NCBI RefSeq assembly: GCF_019175385.1
Contig: NC_083346.1
Span: 434,001 to 498,000 of the forward strand
DNA length: 64,000 bases
Direction: 5' to 3'
Origin: Lycium barbarum
Taxonomy: Eukaryota > Streptophyta > Magnoliopsida > Solanales > Solanaceae
This document shows positions 22,925-34,602 of the stretch, piece by piece. Every line of letters begins with the position of its first letter. Within the stretch, counting starts at the first letter, position 1. A program made the position numbers and the translations under genes. A model generated the notes under the pieces. That model was not told where the DNA came from. It ran no database searches and saw only the letters and a program-made list of their open reading frames with translations.

Positions 22925-25900
22925 TAACCTAATTTTAACTATATTAGAGACAACTTCCCTAGATGATCATTCAAGTTTGAGAAATTGCCTTCAAATATTT
23001 TCTTAATTTCTTTTAGGATAACAAAGTTACTCAACTATCACTATTTTTCCTCAAAATATACTAAACACCTTAAAAGTCTCCTTCTCTTGTAGTTAGCATG
23101 CCATGTCATTAAAGTCCATTTATATTATATAGAAAGCATGAACTCCCTAACTTGAAAGTTAAATTACTTGAATACTAAGAAAGCTTAATTACCTAAATAC
23201 CCTCCAAAATAACTTAAAATATCCTACTAAAAAACTTACTTGCCTACAATCAGTGCTTTCGCGAAGAATTGCGTCAATACTTTGCCAACTTGATTTTTCT
23301 ATCACGAATAGTTGCTTTAACAATCACAATCATTTCTTTTTGGTAGGACACAACAATTGTCCATATAAGCACAGACACACACTACATTTTCCAAACAGTG
23401 ATTCTCTTTAATTTATTCAAGCATAAATCATTAACCACTTCTTGAGGCAAGCCAAACAAAATAGGAACTTCTGGAGTACAACTTTTAGTTTAAGCATTTT
23501 AATTTTTCCACCTCTCAAATACATTATTTATTTATTGAGAAGAAGAAACTAATTTGATTTGAAGTTTTTTTCTAAAAAGTTGTGTTCTTTTGATAAGTCA
23601 CTAAGTTTTGTCCTTCTTATAGATGATTACTCCAGTGTTCAAATCAAGGAAGCCCGTTATTTCACTCGTCGGTTATCTAAATTCAACTTGTACCTTGGGT
23701 TTTTTTTTGGGCTATAAATATATCATTGAAGGTAATGTTAATCATCATTGTAGGTTAGATTAATTTTCCTTTATTCTTAATTTTTTTGGTTCTCTAACAA
23801 CATTGTGATATATTTTCTTCTCAAAGAATACTTTGTGAAACATATTCGTTCATTTTTTTTAATCCTTCTATCATTTCAAGTGCATCTGAGATTGTCTTAT
23901 ATAATATGGAGTTTATAATAATTAAATGATCACATAAATATTATATTTAGTAATGGTAAAATAATATAAGATAGTGGTTGAAAATATTGCACCATACTTT
24001 AAATGGAATATTTAAATGAAGTTTTTTTTGTGTCATGAATTGGAGAAGAGGAAGTAGAATATATTTATAATTAAGTATTCCATTTTAGAGATGATGAGAT
24101 TCGAAACCTGTGAATTCTCTAGGCATAACTTTTTAATACGAACTCTCTCTATAATGAAGACAAATAGGAAAATAACTTATTCTAGGAAACACTAATCAAC
24201 AAAAATAATTAATTTTGACTGAGAACCTAAACAAAGGCAAGGTTTGTTAGTTAAAATTGAAGTTCTCCGTATGATTTAATTTTGAAGAAAAAATTTTCGT
24301 CGATGAGTTTCTAATGATCTACTGATCAAGGACAACATAACTTTTCCTATTTATAATACCTTTCATAAAAAGTATTTCTTATAATGTTTTTATTCTTGTT
24401 AGTTTTCACATATTACCTAATTTCACATCATAGGGATAAGTTAATTCTATGTTATTACCTGCTTAGCTAAATCATCCTTTCATAATTATATCAAGTCTTG
24501 CTATTAATAATCCTATAATGCAAACTGCAAAGTAGGCTATCGATTTAAACAAAAGGCTAATAGATGTACGGATAATAAAAGTTACTGTATTACTTTATGT
24601 CCTTTTCAACATCATCATTTTTATATTAATTGATCACGTCAATTATTTGTATAGGAGAAGAAGAAATCGTATACGATATTTGGAAAATTATGTCATATCG
24701 AATGTAGAAAAATTAAACATGAAAAATCATGACAAACACGTCCACATAAAATCTGGTAAATCTAATAAAGTTATTTGTTATCCATAATATTATATTTTTG
24801 CCATATTTATGCTCGTGCATGAATTTGTATATTTTCACATAGTATTAATGTAACTATTTTTTTTTCAATCCCAAATAATTACTACATTTTTATAGGTGTG
24901 TACCACGAAATCGATAATACTTTAGTAGTCATCCTAAGGAAGACACATGTTGATCAAATTTCGATACAACTTTTACAAAGTAGTATTTTCATTCAACAAT
25001 AAGTTTTTTATATGTATGTGACGATAAAAAAGGGACGATAAAAAAGGGGAGGCTACAGTTTCTAAAAGACAAGGCTGAAACTTAAAACGTGAAACATTTT
25101 TAGGCATAGGTGTTGGTGTTTATATTCATATGTAAACTATGTTATTGAAGTATCTAAAAAATAGGAAACAATCAAGCAGAATATTTGATGTATTAGAAGA
25201 AAAGTTATCACTAAAACATTAACTTCTGCATTGTCTTCAACACAATATTAACAACACACACACATTTAAATCGAGATTGGGTTAAAAGGGAATATTAATA
25301 TAACTTCGGATTTGTTTAGGGGGGTAATAGGACCCCGGTAAAGTTTAAGTGTCTTTTTGAAAAAAAAAAGGGTCACGTTCAGGGGGTCTTGATGTATTTT
25401 CTCTTTAAATAATAAACTTATTTTACTCATCAAACCAATTTAACACTCATATTTTATACCCAATCAAATATGACCCGTTTAAAAAGCGGCAAAGGAATCA
25501 AACCCATACTTTCTATTAAACTACTTTTTTAAAATCTAAGATTCTTTTATCTCAATTCAAATATATTATCTTTCAATTTAGATTTAGATTTAAGTAGCTT
25601 TATCTTTCTATTCAAATTCAAATACTTTTAATATCATATTTTTTTTAACATTAAACGACATATTCTTTCCCATTAAAATGCAATTACACAGATAACACAA
25701 AATTACTTTCGTATAATTTAACTTTAAAAAATTCTAAGTGAATCTTATATTTTAAGAAATAAAGTTAGTGTATATTTTTTCTTTATAATTTGAGTTATTT
25801 ATCTATAATATGTAGTGTGTAATTTTTTGGTATTTCCGAAGAAAAAATTTAACTTAGAATATAAAGGAAAAACTTTACACTAACTTTATTTCTCTTTCTG

Positions 25901-26712
25901 TCAATTGCAGTTTACTTCCATCCTTTTCTACTTTATAAATATCTTTTCCACTTTATTTGTCATTCCAAATTTTTTTGCCACCTAAGACCAAGATACTTTG
26001 TTTTATTGGTCATCTTGTACCTCAATTACAATACCCCTTTCATTTGTTCAGTTGTTATTCTTCATTTTTCAATTTTCATTTGATTATTCAACTTTTTTAG
26101 TACTCTCCGACTAGTGGAATATTCCCAAAAAAATTCTTGTTTTCAAGTTGACAGGAGAATTCGTCAAACATTTTATTTCTTAAAATATAAGATTCAATAA
26201 AAGTTAAACTTATACAGAAGTAATTTTTGTATTATCTGTGTAATTCCATTTTAATGTGGAAAGAATATGTCGTTTAATGTTGACAAAATTTGATATTTAA
26301 AAATATTTGAATTTGAATAGAAAGATAAAACTACTTAAATATTAATTTAAATTAAAAATAATATATTTGAATTGAGATAAAAGAATCTTAGATTTGAAAA
26401 AGTGGCTAAATAGAAAGTATGGTTTAATTGCTGTGCCGCCTTTTAACCGGGTCATATTTGATTGGGTATAAAATATGAGTTTGATTAAATGAGTTTGATG
26501 AGTTAAATAGGTATATTATTTTTAAAAAATGACTTTAATGACATTGCATGTCAACTAACTAGGAAAGAAGAAAGCTTTTGAGGTGTTTAGTATATTTTGA
26601 GGAAAATAGTGATAGTTGAGTGACTTTGTTGTTCTAAAAAATAAAAGTGATATTTGGAGGCAATTCTCGAAACTTGGGTGATCATTTAGGGAGTTAACTC
26701 TATTAGAGACTA
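22925..26712. mobile_element. Composite inverted-repeat element (unclassified)
   Basis: The ends 22943-23116 and 26531-26708 are inverted copies (tgtcattaaagtc against gactttaatgaca, and the adjoining sequence). A second inverted pair lies inside it: 25413-25765 and 26172-26508. The segment 23945-25390 recurs at 47190-48160, 59870-61380 and 62040-62690. There is no transposase ORF. It could be a non-autonomous MULE or fold-back element; the MULE fragment inside a related copy at 62974-63530 favours MULE. Confidence 0.5.
25413..26508. repeat. Large internal inverted repeat
   Basis: Arms of about 340-350 bp (25413-25765, 26172-26508) with a spacer of about 400 bp. Shared phrases include tttatacccaatcaaatatg and its complement, and ttaaacgacatattctttcc. 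If transcribed it would give a long hairpin RNA. Confidence 0.8.
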
Positions 26713-27009
26713 AGAAGAGAGACATTTAAAAAAATTACCAAAAGAAAATTGAATCAAGACTCAAACAATTGTAGGCAGATTGAGGTACCAACATATACAT
26801 GCACTATTAACTAATGAGTTGGCAACTTTTAAAATGTTTAGTTGGGTGTGGGTTCAAAATTTTAAATTTATAATTAGTGCATATTAAATAAACTTTTAGA
26901 AAAATAAATTCAAATTTTGTACCAAAACTTTTGATAATGGTCTATTTTTAGTACATAAAGTCATAAACTAGCTAGTACTATAATTTATTTAATTTCTTGT
27001 TAAATAATG

Positions 27010-28839
27010 TATATTTACTTGGTATCAACTGCACGACTTTAACTCTAATTCCCAAAACTGCCAATCTTGTTTCCATCAAAGAATATAGGCCCATAGCCTG
27101 TTGTACTATACTCTACAAGATAATAGCTAAAGTACTTGCAGCAAGACTACAGAAGGTGATGCCATTTATTATCAGCGAGTCACAGGCTGGTTTCATACCA
27201 GGAAGAAAGATTGGTGATAACATCATACTAGCTCATGAGCTGGTCAAAACATACACCCGGAAACATATATCCCCTAGGTGCATGATCAAGATAGATTTGT
27301 AGAAAGCCTATGACTCAGTAGAATGGGCATACTTGAAACAAGTCATGGAGTATATTGGTTTTCCTGAACAGTTCGTAGGCTGGATTTTTTAATGTATTCA
27401 GACCGTTAACTATGCTATTATGGTCAATGGAGAACCTACTGTGCCCTTTAATGCAGCTAAAGGCTTGAGGCAAGGGGATCCTATATCACCCTTCCTCTTT
27501 GACATAGCAATGGAGTATTTGAGTAGGAATCTCAAAGGTCTAGCAGAAAAAAAGGAGTTTTACTTTCATCCTAAATGCTCAAAACTGGGTTGCAAGAGGT
27601 GATCTACCCTCAGTTACTGCACTATATCAATGCTTTATGCAATTCTCAGAGGCTTCAGGATTGCAAGTAAATATGCATAAGAGCTCTGTCTATTGTGGGG
27701 GTATGACACAGGTGGAAATTGAAGCAAGTATCCAACATCTTGGATTTATAAAGGGTGATCTGCCCTTTAAATACATAGGTGTTCCTTTATATACTAAAAC
27801 AATATCTCTTCTACAATGGCAACCACTGGTAGATAAAATACTTGCAAGAATTACATCTTGGACTGCAAAAAAAAACTGGCATATGCAGGAAGAGCACAAT
27901 TGATCCAATCAGTTTTATTTGGGATACAAGCCTACTGGGCACAACTATTCATTATCCCCTCGAAGGTGGTAAAGATGATTCATGCCTACTATTGCTAAAA
28001 CTTGCTGGGATCTTGCCCATAAGCAAGATAAATTGTGGATTAAATGGTTGTATGCCTATTATATCAAAGGGAGACAATGGGATAATGTTACAACACCAGC
28101 TCAAGCATGCTGGATGCTCAGAAAAGTGATAAGAGTCCAGAACTGTGTTAGAGCAAGTACAGTGCAATGCCAACACTGGAATGAGCTTTACTAGACAGAT
28201 ATACATGCAGCTCTTACCAAATAGCCTGAGAGTGCCCTGGAAATGCCTTGTATTTACCAACCAGGCCAGGCCAAAGGCAAGATTTACCATGTGGTTGCAA
28301 GTGCAAGGAAGATTACTTACTGCTAACAGACTACTCAAATGTGGAATGGATATTGAAACAAAGTCCAGCCTGTGTCAAGTAGATGATGAAACTAGAGATC
28401 ATCTTTTTGTGGTGTGTCCTTTTGCTAAACAATTGCTTACCAGATTACTACAGTGGATCCACTAACGACCAATTATAGAACCAACCTCTGAGATGTTCAT
28501 AACAAGAGTTATTCAGAGAGCCAAAGGTAAAACACAACAGGCCCAGCTACTCAAGATGATTTATGTTGAATTTATACATGGCCTGTGGATCGAGAGAAAC
28601 ATGAGGGTCTTTGAAAGTCAATGTAGAAATTGGGAAGCTATTGCTAGAGACATTGCTTGTATCTGCAGTATTAGAGCTCCTCCTGGATTGAGAACATTAG
28701 TAGACAAGTTTATGTTCTAGGTGTTATTAGCTCTTTTGTTTGAGGTGTAAGTACTGGTAACTGATTGTGTTGAGTCAGTTATGGATTTGTATGGCTGATT
28801 TGGTGATTAATGAAATGCTTAGTTACCAAAAAAAAAAAA
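27010..28839 (+). pseudogene. Truncated LINE (L1-type) with reverse transcriptase remnants
   Basis: The plus strand reads in broken frames through a non-LTR reverse transcriptase: LTLIPKTANLVSIKEYRPIA, SESQAGFIPGRKIGDNIILA, MIKIDL, a stop, KAYDSVEW, then GLRQGDPISPFLFDIAMEYL. At about 27590 the sequence jumps from HPKCSKLGCK to GDLPSVTALYQCF, so the segment holding the catalytic FADD motif is gone. Downstream are SEASGLQVNMHKSSVYCGG and the C-terminal zinc-finger region (ARFTMWLQVQGRLLTANRLL, DHLFVVCPF), ending at 28720. An A tract at 28827-28839 marks the 3' end. The endonuclease half is missing, as in a typical 5'-truncated insertion. Confidence 0.87.
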
Positions 28840-29560
28840 ACGAAAGGAAGAGGAGATGTGACTATCAAAGCCAGTACATGCAATTGCAAATCTATATATA
28901 ATATAAAGCTAGACATAGACAAGGTGATGTGGTAACTCTCTATAGCCACCATTCCTATTTAACTTTTTTCTCTTTTTTTTTTTTTTTTTTGAAATTTTCC
29001 CCTTATTTGATAATAAAAAAATCTCCAAAAAATAAGTAAATAAATACACCTCCTTTATGTCATTAACGAATTATTACTCCATTATTATCCGGCAATGGTT
29101 TTCTATGGCTCTGACTAACATTTAGGAGTGCACGTAGTCTAGCACTTGAATGCTTTTGGAAGGCATTTATTTATGTGAATTCTTCAATTGCTTCCCAAAG
29201 CAATAGTTATTTGTTTTGTAACTGATACATTGAATGAGTATGTTAAATTGGATAAGGGAATTATGGGAAGGCAATGAATGAAAGTCAAATGTAAAATAAT
29301 GGCAAATGTAAGGAATAAGATGAATTGAAAGAGAGGAAGCACGAAAAGGAAGAGAGAGGGAAGTTAAGGGGTTTAAAAGCTAAGGTGGCTTTTGAAATTC
29401 TTAGGCCTGAACCATTATACCAATCAATGAATGTTAATATTGCTGTAGGGTTTATGGGCTCAAATGGATGATTATCACTCATTTACGTCTTTTGCTATAC
29501 CCATGTTTCCTTTGACATTAAATTCCATTAATTCACCATTGATAACATGAGCATAATTGC
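28840..29560. other. Non-coding stretch
   Basis: Contains a T tract at 28973-28990 and purine-rich sequence at 29320-29370. No coding signal was recognised. Confidence 0.5.
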
Positions 29561-29570
29561 AGCCAGAGCC

Positions 29571-29582
29571 AAGCCTATAAAT
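29571..29582 (+). promoter_or_regulatory. TATA box upstream of the 29661 ORF
   Basis: cctataaatatt, about 80 bp before the ATG. Confidence 0.45.
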
Positions 29583-29660
29583 ATTACTGCAGTAGCATTT
29601 TGATTTCAATCACAAATCCTCTTCCATTTCGAAACCAGCTTTGTTTCCATATTTATACAT

Positions 29661-29861
29661 ATGAGATTTCTGTCGCCTTCTCTTTTTGTGAATCTGCATC
29701 TTCAAAGGATTAGCAAGAAAATAGGAAATAATCGTTCAGAGGATTCACCATTGTTTTTCGAACGTCTACCTTCGTACCCTACTGCGTCAATGTTAATCGA
29801 TGAATATGAGGATGAAATAAAAGGTTTGTCGAGAAAGCTAGAGACGAGTCTCAAAGGGTAG
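29661..29861 (+). CDS. Possible short host protein, 66 residues, unrecognised
   Basis: An open frame from ATG 29661 to TAG, preceded by a good TATA box (cctataaatatt, about 29571-29582), which would place a transcription start about 50-60 bp before the ATG. The protein is basic at its N-terminus (LQRISKKIGNN) and has a distinctive middle, LFFERLPSYPTASMLIDEYE, followed by an acidic/basic helix. It is not low-complexity, unlike other short ORFs nearby. There is no signal peptide or membrane segment. I do not recognise the family. It may be a real small gene, an exon of a larger one, or chance. Confidence 0.4.
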   Translation: MRFLSPSLFVNLHLQRISKKIGNNRSEDSPLFFERLPSYPTASMLIDEYEDEIKGLSRKLETSLKG

Positions 29862-31124
29862 CGAAAAGAGTGTATTTAAGATTTCATGAGACACTTTTTT
29901 TTCTCTGCTTCTCTGTTCTCCTCCTTTTTTTTTTTTAAACTCCTTAACATTATACTATATGTGGTATATACATTTATTTGTGGATATATTTAGAAAAAAC
30001 AAATTATAAAATGACCGAGGAAGAATTGTAGGAATTTTGCATAAATCTTGGAGTAAAATATAGATTTTATTTATTTTACCCTAAAATCAGGATGAGTAAA
30101 CTAAGAGAATATTACAAAAGATGAAGTAAAAGTAACATAAGGTGGCAATTTGAAGAGGTTATGAGTGATTTTGAGTTGAAAGAAGGAAATGAAAATGGTA
30201 TAAACAAAACAAAAAAAAAAAAACAAAAAGAGGAAAGAGAGGAAAATAAGAAAGGAAAGAAGATAAATTTTACGGATATCTCCATCTTGATTCCTCATCC
30301 ACGTCTATTTGTGGCCAAAATTTGTGCATGCGCATTCACTTAATTTGGAAAATTTATAAATATTGTTGAGTGCTCTTTTCTTATTTTGTTCCCTTTCATT
30401 TAACTTTGATTTTATTCTTAGATTAAGAAAATCTTTTGAAGATACTTATATTTTAATTTACGACACATATCAAATATATTAATTACATAGTACAATCATC
30501 TACAATAATATAATTACCTACACATATACATCTACAAAAGAATGTAAAATTAATTTCACCTAAAATTAAACATTTAGTAAAGTTTAATATTTCTAAATAA
30601 TGAAATTACAGGAAATATTTGAATTTTTTTTAGGAAGAACATTCATGATGTAAAAGAATTTTTTATGATGATGTTGTTATGGTACTTACTTTCATAAGAT
30701 TACGTTATGGGTTGAATTTCTGACTTCGTTTTTAAAATAAAAGTTATATGAAATATCTCTGATTATAAACATGTATTTTAGATTATCTCTTCTAAGTAAA
30801 TATAAAAACATGTTTAGTTGTTGTACTTTTTTAAATATTATTTGATGTTCAACAATCAATAAATAAAAAAATTTGTAACTGAAATGTTTACGCGCTGACG
30901 AATTTACTAGTGAGGGTATATAGTCAGCAACCTTAATTAAGTCCCCCACATTTCAGTGGCTGCCAATTTAGATGATATCATTAATTTCAACTTCCATCTG
31001 ATACGTGTTCCTATTTAATCCCTCCAATTAAGAATGTTTTTTCTTCATACTAGTAACGAAAACTATTCTCTTTTCCTCCTCTCTTCTCTCCACATAGAAT
31101 TCATTTTCTGCAAGAGTGTCAACC
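29862..31124. other. Non-coding stretch upstream of HIPP copy 1
   Basis: AT-rich. No exon was recognised. It should contain the promoter of the gene starting at 31125. Confidence 0.5.
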
Positions 31125-32683
31125 ATGAGTTGTGACAAGACTGAGAAGGTTTGTGACAAGATTCAGAAGGTATGTTCTTGATTCTTTCATATACAACTCT
31201 TTGGTCTAATTCGTAAGAAAATAATAAATATTTGAAAAAGATTTCAACAGAGATCGATATCATAAATAGATGACGTTGATAAAGAATTGTTTTGGTGAAT
31301 ATACCGATAAATTATAATAAATTACAATTAAAAAATAAAATGAAAAATGAAGAACAAAGTAAATAAATATTCTTTAGGCTGAGGCGCGAATATCTCACTC
31401 TTTTTAAGGAGATTCAAGCCCACTGCGGCATAATCTTCACCAGTCCAGCAGTACAACTCTGACTTGTCCCCTCCAGGATACAACAGCTCGTCAACGTCTT
31501 GTGACACAAATAACTCCGGACTAGTTGAAGAGTCCAAAGCCGCAACATAAGAACACCTTCCTTCAACATAAAATTACTCTCTTTTGTTCTCACTTTTTCA
31601 AGAACTCTCCAATATTTTTCTTTCATATTTTTTCTCTCACCAAAAGCTAAGGATGATTCTATTTATAGGTTAGAAGTTCATCCTTGGAGTGAATTAGATG
31701 AGTAGTGGGATAATAATATGAGTAAATAATGAGAGAATTATTTCTTAGGGTTATATGAATTACAAGAAGAATGTGGGTAAGTTAATTATGATAATGGAAA
31801 GAAAAGTTACAAAGCAATTGATGGCCACATTCATCCAAATATGGACGTGGGAAATGAACTGCACAACCAGGAATCTTGACAGCATCACTTTAATATAATT
31901 ATTTGTAATATTAAAATACTAATAACCCAACAAATTGCATATATGATTGATCATATAGTCGTGTCTGCATGTTTCTTAAGTTTTCAACTTCTTATACAAT
32001 TTTTTTTCTTCCTATGTCTTTTCACTTACACACAAAAAACTAGATCATCCTTGCATAATATTGTTGAGGAAATCTTTCTATAAGAGCTTTGATTCATTAT
32101 GGCGTGCTTATAATTACTTGATCAGTACTAATTAATAATCTCACTTTACTTTAATTTATTGTTTAATATAACAGATCACCATTATGGTGCTCAAGCTCAA
32201 GGTTGATCTTCAATGTTCCTGTAGCTACAAGAAGATTAAAAAAATTCTCTGTAATATCGATCGTAAGTCTTTATTTCATGAAGGAAAGTACAAGATCAAG
32301 AATTCTATTATTATGGAGAAGAATTAATTTGATTTTTTTTTCTTTTCGTTTTTTGTGATGTAAAATTTTTTTGGACAAGAGAAATTAGAGACCAGGTATA
32401 TGATGAGAAGGTCAATACAGTCACAATCAAAGTGATATGTTGCAGTCCTGAGAAAATTCGTGACAAATTGTGTTGTAAAGAATGTGAAGTGATCGAGAGC
32501 GTTGAAATCAAAAAGCCTGATGAGGAAGGGGATGGTTCCGGTCCCTCAGAAGAACCACCGACAACACCAGAGCCCATAAAAGTGCTAGTGCCAATTCAAG
32601 TGTACGCACCTATTCAAGTGAACGTGAACGGACCAATTCACGTGTACCCACGTTTCTGGAAGGGGCTGCAGAATGAAGAATAG
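31125..32683 (+). CDS. Pi21-like heavy-metal-associated (HMA) protein, copy 1
   Basis: Three exons: 31125-31169, 32175-32262 and 32382-32683, with gt donors and ag acceptors; 144 residues. An HMA fold spans about residues 16-85 (ITIMVLKLKVDLQC, VNTVTIKVICCSPEKIRDKL). A proline-rich tail follows (PSEEPPTTPEPIKV). This is the layout of rice Pi21 and its solanaceous relatives, thought to act in metal binding or defence susceptibility. The usual CxxC reads CSCS here, so one canonical metal ligand is missing. The frame stops at TAG 32681-32683. Seven codons further on in the same frame lies CSIM followed by TAA (32705-32707), the CaaX prenylation box kept in copy 2. Intron 1 (about 1 kb) holds an insertion. 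It is probably transcribed but functionally altered. Confidence 0.65.
31290..31932 (-). mobile_element. Insertion in intron 1, LTR- or TRIM-like
   Basis: Read on the minus strand it begins tgttgggtt, has a TATA-like ctataaatag near 31665, and then a short broken frame (DELLYPGGDKSELYCWTGED, LLKKSEIFAPQPKEY) that I cannot assign. A possible target duplication aattg lies at 31285-31289 and 31933-31937. The left end lacks a clear TG. The matching intron region in copy 2 does not contain it. Confidence 0.35.
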
Positions 32684-32775
32684 GCCACAGGATGCTCAAT
32701 TATGTAAGGTGGCCCAATGGCAGCTTGATTATTATGGGTCATTATCTGGGCTTATCAATGCATCTTTTGATTCGG
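31960..32775 (+). repeat. Segmental duplication, copy 1 (with 34603-35456)
   Basis: Direct duplicate covering the end of intron 1, exons 2-3 and the 3' flank of the HMA gene. Shared non-coding phrases include tagatcatccttgcataat and ggtggcccaatggcagct. Confidence 0.9.
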
Positions 32776-34012
32776 CTCCTCTTAATGTGGTTTGTCTTTT
32801 TCTTCATAGATGGAAAATCAATGTATGGTAGCTTTTTTTCTTCTTTGCTTTTTCTTTTGTCAACTAGAATAAAAGGCGTTAACCATATTGTTGGTAAACC
32901 CTTGATTAATAAATGCCATTTTTCGACATTACTAGAGGTCTAATTTCTCAAAATTTTCGACAAGTTCGATTGAAAATCCTTCTAGTTCCAATTTGTGTAT
33001 CAGTCAATTAAAATGCTCAAGTCTCCGGATAATAAAAGTGTTATTTGGAGCAAACAAAATATTGTACTAATTAAGCCCAACTGTTCTAGAATTAGATTAA
33101 GTCTTCAATATTTAGAAGAAATTTAAAACAATTATAATTACAATTTTGTAAGTAAACTAGTGGTTTGGTGCTTCACCTTTGGCTAGGGGTGTTCACGGTT
33201 TGGTTAAAAACCGATCCAAACCGAATATAAAAACCTAACCGATTAAATAAATCAATATTTACTTGGTTTAAGTTTGATTTGGTTTAAATTTTTTAAAATC
33301 CGATAATATTTGATTTGGTTCAGTTTTACTAAAAGCAAATCGAAGAAAAAATTGAACCAAACCGACAAATTTTATACATAATTGTTATAATTATATATTT
33401 AAAATACACTAATTTTTATACTTTTTAATCAAATTTTCATTTATATCTAATAGACTAATGAACTTTATACCTTAAGCCGATTTTAAAAAAGAAATTTCAC
33501 GAATTCAAACTCATTTATTTAAATAAACTACTATATAATATTTATCTAGATTTATTTTTGGTATTTCTTATAAAATTTATTCACTTAATTAAAATCATAA
33601 ATCCTAAGACATTTCTCCATAATGCAAGAAACTATAGCTATCACAATAAAAGGGTAATAACGGATTACAAGTTGAAAAAAGATAGAAAATTCTCTCCTAA
33701 TTGTAGGAAAAAAAACATGAAAGAGAGAAATACCGTTATTTTTCTTAAAATCACATAATAATACCACTTGAGATTAAATATTATAAATTATATTGATACT
33801 TTTCCTTATTTACAAAATATACAATTTTAATTACTACATATACCAGATTTTATTTTAATGAGTAGTTCCTTAATTTTAGGCTTTTAATAAGGAAATAATT
33901 TGTATTTAAAATTTTTGACTTTATCATAGGATACGATCAGTCTTTACAATTATCAAAAAGATATTTTCCTCTCTCTCATACAATCAGTTTTTCATATTTA
34001 TCAAAAAGGTCT
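32708..34012. other. Non-coding, with one hAT-like end
   Basis: 33183-33300 begins ctaggggtgttcacggtttgg, resembling the terminus of plant hAT-type non-autonomous elements. The partner end was not found. The rest is AT-rich with no coding signal. Confidence 0.4.
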
Positions 34013-34013
34013 A

Positions 34014-34015
34014 TT

Positions 34016-34065
<50 letters not shown>

Positions 34066-34068
34066 GCA
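34014..34068. repeat. (CT)n(CA)n microsatellite
   Basis: A run of CT repeats followed by CA repeats. Confidence 0.97.
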
Positions 34069-34285
34069 CAAACTCCCTCTCTTCCATTTATATTGAGTTT
34101 TAAAACAAATTCCAAAAAATCTAAATTTAATCTTTCTCTCCTAGTAACTCTCGATTTCAACTTCAAGATGAAACATCATACACCAGTTTCGTTGTTTCTT
34201 TTCTGATACCAAATCTTTTCCAACCCATATTGTTTTTTTTTTTTGTTCATCTTTCTTGTTTGAAGCAATTAGTAAAAAGCTTCAA

Positions 34286-34600
34286 ATGGGGACTCCAACT
34301 CCTAAAATCGATAGGCTTTTTGCTTCTTCAAGCCCGAAGATAGGTCCGGTTCCATCTTTCGACTTGCATGCATTCACTCAATCTCCTGTTAAAGAAGATG
34401 GAAAACAAATTATTGTTACCCCCAAGGTATCAACAAAAAATGGTTACACAAAATGATGGTTAAAGGAAGGGGAAAGAAATTTCACTTGGAATGTCCAACG
34501 AAATCGCTTCTGATTCTGATTTTGAAGATGAAATCGCTTCTCCTACTTCTAAGAAAAAGAAGGTTGACAGTGGTAAAACATCAAATCCTACATATAGTCG
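34286..34600 (+). pseudogene. Unrecognised gene fragment, two shifted frames
   Basis: From ATG 34286 the frame reads MGTPTPKIDRLFASSSPKIG and PSFDLHAFTQSPVKEDG before a stop at 34456. A second frame at 34491 reads NEIASDSDFEDEIASPTSKK and a lysine-rich tail. Both look like real protein (Ser/Pro-rich N-terminus, then an acidic and basic region), probably one exon broken by a frameshift. It replaces the place where exon 1 of HIPP copy 2 should be. I cannot name the family. Confidence 0.45.
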
Positions 34601-34602
34601 TG

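Noticed and set aside
33183..33300. hAT-like terminus as a complete element
   Set aside because: No inverted partner or 8-bp duplication was found, so only a possible end is noted.
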